Source of the DNA: Pantoea agglomerans
GTDB lineage: Bacteria; Pseudomonadota; Gammaproteobacteria; Enterobacterales; Enterobacteriaceae
Assembly: GCF_021397715.1 (NCBI RefSeq)
Contig: NZ_CP090207.1
Coordinates: forward strand, 930,001-994,000
Direction of reading: 5' to 3'
Length of the DNA: 64,000 nt
A program made the position numbers and the translations under genes. This document shows, piece by piece, positions 20,592-31,135 of this stretch (the first letter of the stretch is position 1; each line of letters opens with the position of its first letter). The notes under the pieces were generated by a model. It saw nothing but the letters and a program-made list of their open reading frames with translations, did not search any database and had not been told where the DNA came from.

Positions 20592-21181
20592 CGCTCACCT
20601 TCCGGTCTGTCGCACCGTACTTTTGCGGTGCGTTGTTGTGATAGTCGCTGTCACAGTTTGCCAGTTTCAGTATAAGGAGGCGCTGCAGGCTGTGCATTGT
20701 GCAATTGACCGGCTTTGAAAAGATTTGTCGCGGCGTTTTGGGTCGATTATCCAAAAGCAAGTGAAGAACCTCACAAACAGCGGGGGAAAACGGCTTTCCG
20801 GCCTGTTGAGAGGCGGTTATTTACAGGTTCCGTGAGCCATGCCGCAGGATTCTGTGCAAACGCCAAATAATCCAGTAAACATCAATCCTATTCCAGGGCG
20901 ATGCTCCAATGTCATCGCCGCAGGGTGTTCTTATACTGATTTCCGTTAGCCAAAGTCAGGTTATCCGTCACGACGCTTTACCCATTCTGTCGCAGGTTGC
21001 ACCGGCCGCGGTTCCCCGGTCAGCACCCTTTACCGGCAGGCTGCCGCAAAACAGTAAGGGTAAAGAAAAGTTTGCCAAAACAAAAAGATCGCCGTGTTTA
21101 ACCCAACTTCTCTCTGATACCCAACGCGATGTGTATGCAGTCAGAGCGAATGTAGCTCACGCTATATTTCAGGAGTGCATC
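20592..21181. promoter_or_regulatory. garD-gudP divergent control region
   Basis: This 590-bp gap carries the promoters of both arms. Visible elements are TATACT at 20932-20937 toward gudP (a poor -35 upstream), an inverted repeat GGCGATG / CATCGCC around 20898-20920, and the direct repeat TGTGCATTGTGCAATT near 20691-20706. In E. coli these genes are controlled by CdaR (SdaR); I cannot identify its site. The frame of gudP stays open back to 20909, but those 91 codons do not resemble the transporter family. Confidence 0.5.
20611..20632 (-). promoter_or_regulatory. Stem-loop in the garD leader
   Basis: CGCACCG and CGGTGCG form a 7-bp inverted repeat with an 8-base gap, 20 bases upstream of the garD start codon. 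In the transcript this is a hairpin just before the ribosome site; as DNA it could be an operator. No U tract follows, so it is not a simple terminator. Role unknown. Confidence 0.4.
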
Positions 21182-22543
21182 ATGAATAGTTTCAGCCAGA
21201 CCGCGGAAACGGTGCAGAAGCGCACCAATGCCCGATACTGGATTGTGGTGATGTTATTTATTGTCACCTCATTCAACTACGGCGACCGCGCAACCATTTC
21301 GATTGCCGGTTCGGCGATGTCCAAAGATATTGGCCTCGATTCAGTCGGACTGGGTTATATCTTCTCTGCCTTCTCATGGGCGTACGTTATTGGTCAGATT
21401 CCGGGCGGCTGGCTGCTCGATCGTTTCGGCTCAAAACGCGTCTATTTCTGGAGCATCTTTACCTGGTCGCTGTTTACCTTCCTGCAAGGGTTCGTCGATC
21501 TGTTCAGCGGCTTCGGTATCATCATGTCTCTGTTTATCCTGCGTTTCCTGGTCGGACTGGCCGAAGCGCCTTCCTTCCCTGGCAACAGCCGCATTGTTGC
21601 AGCCTGGTTTCCGGCGCAGGAGCGCGGCACGGCGGTGGCGATCTTCAACTCAGCGCAATACTTCGCCACCGTGATCTTCGCACCGATTATGGGCTGGCTG
21701 GTCTCCTCCGTGGGCTGGGCGCACGTCTTCTGGTTCATGGGCGGACTCGGCATCATCCTCAGCTTCATCTGGCTGAAAGTCATTCACGATCCCACCGATC
21801 ATCCGGGCGTGAATAAAGCCGAGCTGGAGTATATGGAGCAGGGCGGTGCGCTGATCAACATGGATGCCAAAAAAGAGGGCCGCAAAGTGGGCTGGAGCGA
21901 GAAGTGGTTCCAGATCAAACAGCTGCTGACCTCACGCATGATGCTGGGTATCTACCTCGGTCAATACTGCGTTAACGCCTTAACCTACTTTTTTATTACC
22001 TGGTTCCCGGTCTATCTGGTGCAGGCGCGCGGCATGTCGATTCTTAAAGCGGGCTTTATTGCCTCGATTCCTGCGGTGTGCGGCTTTCTCGGCGGCGTGC
22101 TGGGCGGGGTGATCTCCGACTGGCTGATGCGCAAAACCGGCTCGCTGAATATCGCGCGTAAGACGCCGATCGTGCTTGGCATGCTGCTCTCTATTTCGAT
22201 GGTGATGTGTAACTACACCGAAACCGAATGGGTGGTGGTGTTCTTCATGGCGCTGGCCTTCTTTGGTAAAGGGATTGGTGCGCTGGGCTGGGCGGTGATG
22301 GCGGATACCGCACCGAAAGAGATCAGTGGCCTGAGCGGCGGCCTGTTCAATATGTTCGGTAACTTTTCTGGCATTGTTACGCCGATCGCTATCGGTTACA
22401 TCATCGCCACCAGCGGTTCCTTTGAAGGCGCGCTGATTTATGTCGGTATTCATGCCTTTGTCGCTGCCTTCAGCTTCCTGGTGATTGCGGGCGATATTAA
22501 ACGTGTCGAACTGAAAACCTGGCCCGGTAAGGACGCATTATGA
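21182..22543 (+). CDS. gudP: Glucarate/galactarate MFS transporter GudP
   Basis: GudP is a proton-coupled anion:cation symporter-family (ACS) permease for D-glucarate and related sugar diacids. The start ATG at 21182 ([20 protein letters not shown]), after AGGAGTGCATC, gives 453 residues, close to the 450 of E. coli. Twelve membrane segments are predicted, with the MFS loop [14 protein letters not shown] and the conserved FNYGDRA near the first helix. It heads the operon gudP-gudX-gudD-garLRK and overlaps gudX by ATGA. No garP is present, so GudP probably imports both diacids. Confidence 0.96.
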   Translation: MNSFSQTAETVQKRTNARYWIVVMLFIVTSFNYGDRATISIAGSAMSKDIGLDSVGLGYIFSAFSWAYVIGQIPGGWLLDRFGSKRVYFWSIFTWSLFTFLQGFVDLFSGFGIIMSLFILRFLVGLAEAPSFPGNSRIVAAWFPAQERGTAVAIFNSAQYFATVIFAPIMGWLVSSVGWAHVFWFMGGLGIILSFIWLKVIHDPTDHPGVNKAELEYMEQGGALINMDAKKEGRKVGWSEKWFQIKQLLTSRMMLGIYLGQYCVNALTYFFITWFPVYLVQARGMSILKAGFIASIPAVCGFLGGVLGGVISDWLMRKTGSLNIARKTPIVLGMLLSISMVMCNYTETEWVVVFFMALAFFGKGIGALGWAVMADTAPKEISGLSGGLFNMFGNFSGIVTPIAIGYIIATSGSFEGALIYVGIHAFVAAFSFLVIAGDIKRVELKTWPGKDAL

Positions 22544-23886
22544 ATACGCAAAGTTCGCCGGTGATCACAGAGATGCAGGTTATCCCGGTTGCCGGTTATG
22601 ACAGCATGCTGCTTAACATTGGCGGTGCGCACAGCGCCTGCTTCACCCGTAACATTGTGGTGCTCACCGACAGCGCCGGGCATACCGGCGTCGGCGAAGC
22701 GCCCGGCGGCGACACCATCTATCAGACCCTGATCGAGGCGATTCCGCAGGTGAAAGGCCAGCAGATTGCCCGGATGAACCGGCTGGTGCAGCAGGTGCAT
22801 AAGGGCAACCAGTCGGCTGACTTTACCACCTTCGGCAACGGTGCCTGGACGTTTGAACTGCGGGTCAATGCGGTGGCGGCGCTGGAAGCGGCACTGCTCG
22901 ATCTGCTGGGCCAGTCGCTGGGCGTCCCGGTGGCGGAGTTACTCGGTCCCGGCAAGCAGCGTGATGAAGTCACGGTGCTGGGCTATCTGTTTTACCTCGG
23001 CGATCGGCGCAAAACCGATCTGCCCTATCTGAGCGGAGATCAGGCCAGCCATGAGTGGTATCACCTGCGTCATCAGGAAGCGCTGACCAGCGAAGCGGTG
23101 GTACGGCTGGCGGAGGCGGCTGCGGATAAATACGGATTTAAAGATTTCAAACTCAAAGGCGGCGTGCTGCCGGGCGAGCAGGAGATTGCCACCGCGGCGG
23201 CGCTGAAGCAGCGCTTTCCCGACGCCCGCATTACCGTCGATCCCAACGGTGCCTGGTTACTGGAAGAAGCCATCGCGCTCTGTAAAGGGATGCAGGATGT
23301 GCTGACTTACGCTGAAGATCCCTGTGGTGCCGAGCAGGGCTATTCGGGACGCGAGGTGATGGCGGAGTTTCGCCGCGCCACCGGTCTGCCGGTCGCCACA
23401 AACATGATCGCCACCAACTGGCGCGAGATGAATCATGCGGTGATGCTCAACGCGGTCGATATCCCGTTAGCCGATCCCCATTTCTGGACCATGAGCGGTG
23501 CCGTGCGGGTGGCGCAGCTGTGCGACGACTGGGGCCTGACCTGGGGCTGCCACTCCAATAACCACTTCGATATTTCGCTGGCGATGTTCACCCATGTGGG
23601 TGCCGCCGCGCCAGGCAATCCTACCGCGATTGATACTCACTGGATCTGGCAGGAGGGCGATCAGCGCCTGACCAAAAATCCGCTGCAAATCCGCAACGGC
23701 AAAATTGCCGTGCCGGACGCGCCGGGCCTCGGCGTTGAGCTTGACTGGGACCGCGTGCATCAGGCCCACCAGCTTTACCAGTCACTGCCCGCTGGCGCCC
23801 GCAACGACGCCACGGCGATGCAATATCTGATTCCCGGTTGGACATTCGACCGTAAGCGCCCGGCTTTTGGCCGTGCAACAGCATAA
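22540..23886 (+). CDS. gudX: Glucarate dehydratase-related protein GudX
   Basis: GudX is an enolase-superfamily paralogue of GudD with weak or no reported glucarate dehydratase activity in E. coli. The 448-residue protein keeps the expected active-site elements: FKLKGG (base lysine), DPNGAW and [10 protein letters not shown] (metal ligands), [15 protein letters not shown] (His base) and IDTHWIW. It lies between gudP and the true gudD, which starts 10 bases after the gudX stop. The two proteins are clearly ancient duplicates rather than a recent copy. Confidence 0.94.
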   Translation: MNTQSSPVITEMQVIPVAGYDSMLLNIGGAHSACFTRNIVVLTDSAGHTGVGEAPGGDTIYQTLIEAIPQVKGQQIARMNRLVQQVHKGNQSADFTTFGNGAWTFELRVNAVAALEAALLDLLGQSLGVPVAELLGPGKQRDEVTVLGYLFYLGDRRKTDLPYLSGDQASHEWYHLRHQEALTSEAVVRLAEAAADKYGFKDFKLKGGVLPGEQEIATAAALKQRFPDARITVDPNGAWLLEEAIALCKGMQDVLTYAEDPCGAEQGYSGREVMAEFRRATGLPVATNMIATNWREMNHAVMLNAVDIPLADPHFWTMSGAVRVAQLCDDWGLTWGCHSNNHFDISLAMFTHVGAAAPGNPTAIDTHWIWQEGDQRLTKNPLQIRNGKIAVPDAPGLGVELDWDRVHQAHQLYQSLPAGARNDATAMQYLIPGWTFDRKRPAFGRATA

Positions 23887-23896
23887 GGAGCAGGAG

Positions 23897-25228
23897 ATGA
23901 GTTCAACACCTAAAGTGACCGCCATGCAGGTGATTCCGGTTGCCGGTCACGACAGCATGTTGCTGAACCTCAGCGGCGCGCATTCGCCGTTTTTTACCCG
24001 CAATATTGTGATTATCAAAGATAACGCCGGTCATACCGGCGTCGGCGAGATTCCGGGCGGCGAAAAAATCCGTCAGACGCTGGAAGATGCGGCTTCTCTG
24101 GTGATCGGTAAAACCGTGGGCGAATACAAAAATATTCTCAGCCTGGTGCGCACTACCTTTGCGGATCGCGATGCCAGCGGGCGCGGCATGCAGACCTTCG
24201 ATCTGCGCACCACCATCCACGTCGTGACCGGCATTGAAGCGGCGATGCTGGATCTGCTGGGGCAGCATCTGGGCGTTAACGTGGCGACCCTGCTGGGCGA
24301 CGGGCAACAGCGCGACCGCGTTGAGATGCTCGGCTATCTGTTCTATGTCGGCGACCGCCGCAAGACCTCTCTGCCCTATCAGAGCCAGGAGAGCGATCCC
24401 TGCGACTGGTATCGCCTGCGTCACGAAGAGGCGTTAACCCCGGACACGGTGGTGCGGCTGGCAGAAGCAGCGTATGAAAAATATGGCTTCAACGATTTCA
24501 AACTCAAGGGCGGCGTACTGCGCGGTGGCGAAGAAGCCGAAGCGGTTACCGCGCTGGCGAAGCGTTTTCCTGAGGCGCGCATTACGCTCGATCCTAACGG
24601 TGCCTGGTCTCTCAACGAAGCGATCATGCTGGGTAAACAGCTGAAAGATGTGCTGGCTTACGCTGAAGATCCCTGTGGCGCGGAGCAGGGCTATTCGGGC
24701 CGCGAAGTGATGGCGGAGTTCCGCCGGGCGACCGGCATGCCGACCGCCACCAACATGATCGCCACCGACTGGCGGCAGATGGGGCATACGCTGTCGCTGC
24801 AGTCGGTCGATATTCCGCTGGCTGACCCGCATTTCTGGACCATGCAGGGCTCGGTGCGCGTGGCGCAGATGTGCCACGACTTCGGCCTGACCTGGGGCTC
24901 GCACTCCAATAACCACTTCGACATTTCACTGGCGATGTTTACCCACGTTGCCGCCGCCGCGCCGGGCGCCATCACCGCGATTGATACCCACTGGATCTGG
25001 CAGGAAGGCAATCAGCGCCTGACCAAAGAGCCGTTCCAGATTAAAGGCGGCATGGTGCAGGTGCCGCAGAAATCGGGTCTCGGCGTTGAGCTGGATATGG
25101 ATCAGGTGATGCAGGCCAATGCGCTGTATCAGAAACATGGCCTTGGTGCGCGTGATGATGCGCAGGCGATGCAATTTCTGGTGCCAGGATGGACCTACGA
25201 CAATAAATGTCCCTGCCTGGTACGTTAA
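23897..25228 (+). CDS. gudD: D-glucarate dehydratase GudD
   Basis: GudD dehydrates D-glucarate to 5-keto-4-deoxy-D-glucarate, merging with the GarD product. The ATG at 23897 follows AGGAGCAGGAG and gives 443 residues (E. coli 446). It is a mandelate racemase-like enolase-superfamily enzyme: lysine in FKLKGG, magnesium ligands in DPNGAW and [10 protein letters not shown], His base in HSNNHFDIS. Similarity to E. coli GudD is much higher than that of its neighbour GudX. Confidence 0.96.
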   Translation: MSSTPKVTAMQVIPVAGHDSMLLNLSGAHSPFFTRNIVIIKDNAGHTGVGEIPGGEKIRQTLEDAASLVIGKTVGEYKNILSLVRTTFADRDASGRGMQTFDLRTTIHVVTGIEAAMLDLLGQHLGVNVATLLGDGQQRDRVEMLGYLFYVGDRRKTSLPYQSQESDPCDWYRLRHEEALTPDTVVRLAEAAYEKYGFNDFKLKGGVLRGGEEAEAVTALAKRFPEARITLDPNGAWSLNEAIMLGKQLKDVLAYAEDPCGAEQGYSGREVMAEFRRATGMPTATNMIATDWRQMGHTLSLQSVDIPLADPHFWTMQGSVRVAQMCHDFGLTWGSHSNNHFDISLAMFTHVAAAAPGAITAIDTHWIWQEGNQRLTKEPFQIKGGMVQVPQKSGLGVELDMDQVMQANALYQKHGLGARDDAQAMQFLVPGWTYDNKCPCLVR

Positions 25229-25272
25229 CCTTTTCGGCTCCCCTTGCGGAGCCACCGCCACAGGAGTTAACC

Positions 25273-26043
25273 ATGAGTAATGCAGCCTGGCCGAATGGAT
25301 TTCGTCGTCGTTTATTAGCGGGTGAAACCCTGATTGGTAGCTGGTGTGCGCTGGCCAGCCCGATCTCAACAGAGATTTTAGGACTGGCCGGTTTTGACTG
25401 GCTGGTTCTGGATGGCGAACATGCGCCCAACGACATCACCACCTTTGTGCCGCAGCTGATGGCGCTCAAGGGCAGCCACAGCGCGCCGGTGGTACGTCCG
25501 CCCTGCAATGAGCCGGTGATCATCAAGCGCCTGCTTGATATCGGCTTCAGTAACTTCCTGGTGCCGTTTGTTGAGACTGAAGAGGAAGCGCTGCGCGCAG
25601 TGGCCTCCACCCGCTATCCGCCTGCCGGCATTCGCGGCGTGTCGGTCTCTCATCGCAGCAACATGTACGGCACCCTGCCGGATTACAACAGCAGCATCAA
25701 CGACAACATCACGGTGCTGGTGCAGATCGAAACCCAGCAGGCGGTGGACAACATTGACGCCATTGCTGCGGTTGAAGGCGTTGATGGCATCTTCGTGGGT
25801 CCCGGCGATCTCTCCGCCGCGCTCGGTTATCTCGGCCAGCCGGCGCACCCGGAAGTGCTGAAGGTGATTAAACATATCTTTGAACGCGCCAAAGCCGCCG
25901 GTAAGCCGAGCGGCATTCTGGCACCGGTAGAAGCGGATGCACGGCGCTATCTGGAATGGGGCGCGACCTTCGTAGCGGTCGGCAGCGATCTCGGTGTGTT
26001 CCGCAACGCCACGCAGGCGTTATGCGACAAATTTAAGCGTTAA
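25273..26043 (+). CDS. garL: 5-keto-4-deoxy-D-glucarate aldolase GarL
   Basis: GarL splits 5-keto-4-deoxy-D-glucarate to pyruvate and tartronate semialdehyde. The start at 25273 after AGGAGTTAACC gives 256 residues, the E. coli length. It belongs to the HpcH/HpaI class II aldolases: the catalytic His is expected in LDGEHAPND, metal ligands in VQIETQQAV and [12 protein letters not shown]. It continues the gud operon, so the product of both GarD and GudD is used on the spot. Confidence 0.96.
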   Translation: MSNAAWPNGFRRRLLAGETLIGSWCALASPISTEILGLAGFDWLVLDGEHAPNDITTFVPQLMALKGSHSAPVVRPPCNEPVIIKRLLDIGFSNFLVPFVETEEEALRAVASTRYPPAGIRGVSVSHRSNMYGTLPDYNSSINDNITVLVQIETQQAVDNIDAIAAVEGVDGIFVGPGDLSAALGYLGQPAHPEVLKVIKHIFERAKAAGKPSGILAPVEADARRYLEWGATFVAVGSDLGVFRNATQALCDKFKR

Positions 26044-26062
26044 TCAATCAAGGGGAAACGCA

Positions 26063-26947
26063 ATGAAAATTGGATTTATCGGCCTGGGTATTATGGGCAA
26101 ACCCATGAGTAAAAACCTGGTGAAAGCCGGTTATTCGCTGGTAGTGCGCGATCATAACGCTGAAAACGAAGCGGAACTGACTGAACTGGGCGCGACCGTG
26201 GCGAAATCGCCAAAAGAGGTGGCTGAGCAGTGCGATGTGGTGATTACCATGGTGCCCAACTCGCCGCAGGTCATCGAAGTCTGTCTGGGTAAAAATGGCA
26301 TTATTGAAGGGGCGAAGCCAGGCCTGGTGGTCATCGATATGAGCTCCATTGCGCCGCTGGCGAGCCGTGAAGTCCATGATGCGCTGGCAGAAAAAGGGAT
26401 CAAAATGCTGGATGCGCCGGTCAGCGGTGGCGAGCCCAAAGCGATTGAAGGCACGCTCTCTGTGATGGTGGGCGGCGATAAAGCGGTATTCGATACCTGC
26501 TACGACATCATGAAAGCGATGGCGGGCTCGGTCGTTCATACCGGCGATATCGGCGCGGGCAACGTCACCAAACTGGCGAACCAGGTGATTGTGGCGCTGA
26601 ACATTGCCGCGATGTCTGAGGCGTTATCGCTGGCAACCAAAGCGGGCGTGAACCCGGATCTGGTTTATCAGGCGATCCGTGGCGGCCTGGCGGGCAGTAC
26701 CGTGCTGGATGCCAAAGCACCGATGGTAATGGATCGCAACTTCAAACCCGGCTTCCGTATCGATCTGCATATCAAGGATCTGGCGAATGCGCTGGATACC
26801 TCACACGGCATTGGCGCGCATCTGCCGCTGACGGCGGCGGTGATGGAGATGATGCAGGCGCTGCGTAATGATGGTCAGGGTTCCGCCGACCACAGTGCGC
26901 TTGCCTGCTATTATGAGAAGTTAGCGAAGGTTGAAATCGCCCGCTAA
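26063..26947 (+). CDS. garR: Tartronate semialdehyde reductase GarR
   Basis: GarR reduces tartronate semialdehyde to D-glycerate with NADH. The ATG at 26063 follows AGGGGAAACGCA, and the product has 294 residues as in E. coli. It is a beta-hydroxyacid dehydrogenase: Rossmann loop FIGLGIMGKPM at residues 5-15, substrate-binding DAPVSGGEPKA near 120, catalytic lysine in GAGNVTKLANQ near 170. It sits 19 bases after garL and 75 bases before garK. Confidence 0.97.
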   Translation: MKIGFIGLGIMGKPMSKNLVKAGYSLVVRDHNAENEAELTELGATVAKSPKEVAEQCDVVITMVPNSPQVIEVCLGKNGIIEGAKPGLVVIDMSSIAPLASREVHDALAEKGIKMLDAPVSGGEPKAIEGTLSVMVGGDKAVFDTCYDIMKAMAGSVVHTGDIGAGNVTKLANQVIVALNIAAMSEALSLATKAGVNPDLVYQAIRGGLAGSTVLDAKAPMVMDRNFKPGFRIDLHIKDLANALDTSHGIGAHLPLTAAVMEMMQALRNDGQGSADHSALACYYEKLAKVEIAR

Positions 26948-27022
26948 AACCCGGTGCCGGTGTCTGGGGATGCCGGACTGGTTTCAGAGCATTTCAATCA
27001 CTTAACAGCGCTCGGATTGCCT

Positions 27023-28162
27023 ATGAAAATCGTAATCGCACCGGATTCATATAAAGAGAGTTTATCCGCCCTGGAGGTGGCATCGGCGATTGAAGCGGGT
27101 TTCCGTGAAATCTTTCCCGATGCGCACTACCTGAAAATACCGGTCGCCGACGGTGGCGAAGGCACGGTAGAAGCGATGGTGGCGGCGACGAAAGGAAAAA
27201 TCGTCAGGTTGAAGGTTACCGGGCCGCTTGGCGCGCAGGTTGACGCGTTTTATGGTTTGTCCGGTGATGAACGCACCGCCTATATCGAAATGGCGGCGGC
27301 CAGCGGCCTTGAACGGGTGCCTGCTGCGCAGCGCGATCCGCTGGTGACCACCTCCTTCGGCACCGGCGAACTGATCAAGAGCGCGCTGGACAAGGGCGTT
27401 GATCATATCATTATCGGCATCGGTGGCAGCGCCACCAACGACGGCGGCGCGGGCATGATGCAGGCGCTGGGGGCGCGACTGCTGGACGCGCAGGGCGGTG
27501 AAATCGGTTATGGTGGCGGCGCGCTGCCCGATCTCGCCAGCATTGATATCAGCCAGCTGGATAGCCGCATTGCCGAGTGTCGCATCGAGGTGGCCTGTGA
27601 CGTGACCAATCCGCTGACCGGTAAAGAGGGGGCATCGGCGATTTTTGGTCCGCAAAAAGGCGCGACGCCCGCGCTGGTGCAGCAGCTCGATCGGGCGCTG
27701 ACCCATTACGCAGCGATTATTCAGCGCGATCTCGATATGGATGTGCTGCATATTCCCGGCGGCGGTGCAGCGGGTGGTATGGGCGCGGCGCTGCACGCAT
27801 TTTGTCAGGCAGATTTACGCCGCGGGATTGAGATTGTCACCGAAGCGCTGGGGCTGGCAGAGCAGGTGAAGGATGCCGATCTGGTGATTACCGGTGAAGG
27901 ACGCATCGACAGTCAGAGTATTAATGGCAAGGTGCCGATTGGTGTGGCCAGCGTGGCAAAGCGCTTTAATAAACCGGTGATTGGCATTGCCGGCAGCCTG
28001 ACGGCGGATGTCGGCGTAGTGCACCAGCACGGTCTGGATGCGGTGTTCAGCGTGCTCTACAGCATCTGCTCATTGGAAGATGCGCTGGCCAGCGCCGGAA
28101 ATAACGTTCAGCTGACCGCACGTAACGTTGCGGCTACGCTGAAGCTGGCCGGTTTCCGCTAG
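27023..28162 (+). CDS. garK: Glycerate 2-kinase GarK
   Basis: GarK phosphorylates D-glycerate to 2-phosphoglycerate, delivering the pathway product to glycolysis at enolase. The start MKIVIAPDSYKESLSA at 27023 gives 379 residues (E. coli 381). The glycerate kinase type 1 motifs PVADGGEGTVEAM, GIGGSATNDGGAG and LVITGEGRIDSQS are visible. It ends the operon; the 151 bp to barA contain only a GC-rich imperfect direct repeat (GCAGGCCA-GA-GCCG at 28250 and 28270). Confidence 0.96.
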   Translation: MKIVIAPDSYKESLSALEVASAIEAGFREIFPDAHYLKIPVADGGEGTVEAMVAATKGKIVRLKVTGPLGAQVDAFYGLSGDERTAYIEMAAASGLERVPAAQRDPLVTTSFGTGELIKSALDKGVDHIIIGIGGSATNDGGAGMMQALGARLLDAQGGEIGYGGGALPDLASIDISQLDSRIAECRIEVACDVTNPLTGKEGASAIFGPQKGATPALVQQLDRALTHYAAIIQRDLDMDVLHIPGGGAAGGMGAALHAFCQADLRRGIEIVTEALGLAEQVKDADLVITGEGRIDSQSINGKVPIGVASVAKRFNKPVIGIAGSLTADVGVVHQHGLDAVFSVLYSICSLEDALASAGNNVQLTARNVAATLKLAGFR

Positions 28163-28313
28163 CCTGCGTGCGAGGGCGGGCGTGATCTGCGTCGCTGAGA
28201 GTGATGGCGCAGCACGCGGCCGCCGTCCTGCGCGCCATATTGCCGTCCGGCAGGCCATGATGCCGCCTTGCAGGCCACGACGCCGGCCTGAGCCGCCGCC
28301 GCATCAACGGCCG

Positions 28314-31043
28314 CTATTCGACGCCCAGCACCCGCCGGGCTTCTCTGGCAACGTTCTCCATCTCATCCTGCAATTCCAGCAGTTCAGGTTCCAGCGCAGC
28401 AATATCGCTGGCATGGTGCAGTTCACGCTCCAGCTGATGACAGAGCTGCTTCATGCGTGGCACGCCGCTGTAGCTGGCACTGCCGTGCAGTTTATGAATG
28501 ATCTCACGCAGCGCACTGACCTCATTACTGGTCATAAACTGCGCCATCTTTGCATGGACTTCCGGTAAAAACTCCAGCAGCATCCGCAGCAGATCGCGCG
28601 CCAGATCCGGCTTGTTTGCCGCCTGTCGCAGCGCCAGCTGCCAGTCGAGCGTCGGCAGTATGTTGGGCAGTTCCGGCACGACCACCGGCGGCGGCGGCGT
28701 GTAGCGTGCCAGCAGCTGGCTTAATTTGCTTTCATCAATCGGCTTCGCCAGATAGTCATTCATCCCCGCCTTAATCAACTGCTCCCGCTCGCCATCAATC
28801 GCATGGGCGGTAACGGCGACAATCGGCGTGCTGGCATGGTGCGGCAGGCTGCGGATGATTTCACTGGCGCGAATACCATCAATGTCCGGCATCTGAATAT
28901 CCATCAGAATCACGTCCAGCGCCTGCTGGCGGGCTTCGCGAATCGCGTGTTCGGCGCTGTTACACAGCACGATGCGCTGCACCTGCTCCTCCAGCAAGGC
29001 GCCGATCAGCTTGAGATTGGCCGGATTGTCATCCACCGCCATGACGGTCAACGGCAAGCGTGGCGACAGCGGCAGTTCGCTGATCTGGCGGGTATGCAAA
29101 TCAACCAGCATCGGCAGCAGACGGGTCAGGGAAACCGGTTTGGCGATACAGCCATCAATGCCACGGACTTTCAGCTCATCGGCCAGCAGCATCATCGGGC
29201 TGGGCAGCGCCATCAGGACATGATCGGCCCGATCCAGCAGCGCATTAATCTGGCTTTCAGCCAGCAGCTGATGCTGGCTGACCGTAACCGGCATTGCCAT
29301 CAGCAGCAGCGGATAGTGCGTCTCGCTTAATCCTTCCAGCGTTTCGCTGTAATCGATCTGCAGCGGCGTCGCGCTTAACATCTCCAGCGCCGCCCGGGCG
29401 ACAGCGGGATTGGCTTCCACATAGGCGATACGCGCATGGGACAGCGCCTCCAGCACCCGCGGCATACCGGGCGCATTCGGATTGAGATCCAGCTGTACCC
29501 GAATCACAAAGGTCGAGCCGTGATCCGGCTCGCTGCTAAAGGTGATTTCGCCGCCCATCTCCCGTACCAGCTTCTGGGTGATCACCAGCCCCAGTCCGGT
29601 ACCGCCGTGACGGCGTGAAATGCTGGCGTCCGCCTGACGAAACGCCTGGAACAGTTGGGTCTGCTGCTGCTCAGAAATGCCGATGCCGGTATCCTCGACC
29701 TGAATCTCCAGCTCGACCCGGGTATGGGTGATCACCCGCTGTCCGACGCGCAGGCCAATGGTGCCCTTTTCGGTAAATTTAATGGCGTTGCCAATCAGGT
29801 TGATCAGGATCTGCTGCAGCCGCAGCGCATCACCAATCACGTTATCCGGCACGCTGCTGTCGCACACCACCGTCAGCTCCAGACCTTTGTCATGGGCCGA
29901 AGGTGCCAGCAGCACCAGGGTTTCATCCAGCGTGGCGCGCAGCGGGAAGGGGATCGCTTCCAGCATCAGCTTGCCCGCTTCCAGCTTCGAGAAGTCGAGC
30001 ACGTCGTTGATAATGCTGAGCAGATTGTTGGCCGAGCGTTCGATGGTCTGCATGTAATCACGCTGGGTGGCGCGCAGCTGGGTCTTGAGCATCTGACGGG
30101 TAAAGCCCAGCACGCCATTCAGCGGGGTACGCAGTTCATGCGACATATTGGCTAAGAACTCTGACTTGATGCGGGCCGCTTCCTGGGCCCGTTTTTTCGC
30201 CAGGTCCAGCTCGACGTTCTGAATCTCCAGCTGCTCGAGCGTCTCACGCAGGTCATAAGTGGCCTGATCGATATTGTGCTGCATCTCTTCGTGATAGGCG
30301 GTGAGCGACATCGCCATCGCATTAATGCCGTTTTTCAGAATGCTCAGTTCGCCCAGCATGTAACCCTCAACCCGGCTGTCGAGCTGACCGCGACGAATCC
30401 GGTCCACGGTGGTGACCATGTTGCGGATCGGGCCGGTGACGTCGCGCATCAGGCGATAGGCGAACAGCATCGCAATACAGAGGCAAAACAGCAGCATCAG
30501 CGTGGCGACAAACACCTCTTTGTACTGCTGCAGCCGTACCGATTGCAGATCGAGTTCGATGGCGACATAGCCGAGTGGATTACCGGCCGGTTTGGCATCT
30601 TCGTCCGGCAGTTCATCGACGTCATAACGTTCAGTGGTAATCGGGGTGCGCAGAATCAGCACGCTGCCGTGACGTTCCATCGAGACATCATCAGGCAGAG
30701 CGCGGATATCATCCTGTTGCAGCAGGCTCAGGTTCTGTTTGTTATTGGAGGTGACGTAGAGCTGGTTATGGTTGTCGAACACCGAAATTGCCCGGACGAT
30801 ACCGGAGTGACGGCGATGCAGCAGGCTGACCAGTTCGCGCATCGCATCGCGGTTATGCCAGGTCATGCTGTATTCGCTGGAGATCGCCAGCGGTTCGATA
30901 ATGTTGGCGCCGGCATCCATCACCTGCCGCTGCAGTTCGTTGTAGCGATGCACCACAAAAAATGAGCTGAGCAGCAGGCCAACCATCAGGGTGGGTGCCA
31001 GAATTAAAATCATCATTCGCGCCCGCAGGCTGTATTTGGTCAT
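28314..31043 (-). CDS. barA: Tripartite hybrid sensor histidine kinase BarA
   Basis: BarA is the inner-membrane sensor of the BarA-UvrY system, responding to short-chain carboxylates and driving csrB transcription. The 909-residue protein has two membrane helices (about 10-31 and 176-197), a periplasmic domain between them, HAMP (about 198-250), a HisKA domain with phospho-His302 in [13 protein letters not shown], HATPase with DTGIGI and GGTGLGL, a receiver with [11 protein letters not shown], and a C-terminal HPt domain with [13 protein letters not shown]. All relay residues are present. The gene is divergent from rlmD as in E. coli; uvrY is not in the window. Confidence 0.97.
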   Translation of the reverse strand: MTKYSLRARMMILILAPTLMVGLLLSSFFVVHRYNELQRQVMDAGANIIEPLAISSEYSMTWHNRDAMRELVSLLHRRHSGIVRAISVFDNHNQLYVTSNNKQNLSLLQQDDIRALPDDVSMERHGSVLILRTPITTERYDVDELPDEDAKPAGNPLGYVAIELDLQSVRLQQYKEVFVATLMLLFCLCIAMLFAYRLMRDVTGPIRNMVTTVDRIRRGQLDSRVEGYMLGELSILKNGINAMAMSLTAYHEEMQHNIDQATYDLRETLEQLEIQNVELDLAKKRAQEAARIKSEFLANMSHELRTPLNGVLGFTRQMLKTQLRATQRDYMQTIERSANNLLSIINDVLDFSKLEAGKLMLEAIPFPLRATLDETLVLLAPSAHDKGLELTVVCDSSVPDNVIGDALRLQQILINLIGNAIKFTEKGTIGLRVGQRVITHTRVELEIQVEDTGIGISEQQQTQLFQAFRQADASISRRHGGTGLGLVITQKLVREMGGEITFSSEPDHGSTFVIRVQLDLNPNAPGMPRVLEALSHARIAYVEANPAVARAALEMLSATPLQIDYSETLEGLSETHYPLLLMAMPVTVSQHQLLAESQINALLDRADHVLMALPSPMMLLADELKVRGIDGCIAKPVSLTRLLPMLVDLHTRQISELPLSPRLPLTVMAVDDNPANLKLIGALLEEQVQRIVLCNSAEHAIREARQQALDVILMDIQMPDIDGIRASEIIRSLPHHASTPIVAVTAHAIDGEREQLIKAGMNDYLAKPIDESKLSQLLARYTPPPPVVVPELPNILPTLDWQLALRQAANKPDLARDLLRMLLEFLPEVHAKMAQFMTSNEVSALREIIHKLHGSASYSGVPRMKQLCHQLERELHHASDIAALEPELLELQDEMENVAREARRVLGVE

Positions 31044-31135
31044 AATAGTCGCCTGGCTACTCCGGCATTAACATCCCTGTGCATCCGTCGACAAACCTGT
31101 GCACATCGTTTCAGAGAAAGAGAATTAACAATACT

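Noticed and set aside
20635..20655. TGTGA and TCACA upstream of garD as a CRP site
   Set aside because: The half sites are nine bases apart rather than six, which does not fit CRP; a weak site remains possible but is not supported.
20909..21181. In-frame 91-codon extension upstream of gudP
   Set aside because: The family start with a strong ribosome site is at 21182, and the extension has no transporter similarity; it is an accidental open frame in the control region.
28250..28285. Imperfect 16-bp direct repeat between garK and barA
   Set aside because: Two copies with mismatches in a GC-rich gap are expected by chance and show no other structure.
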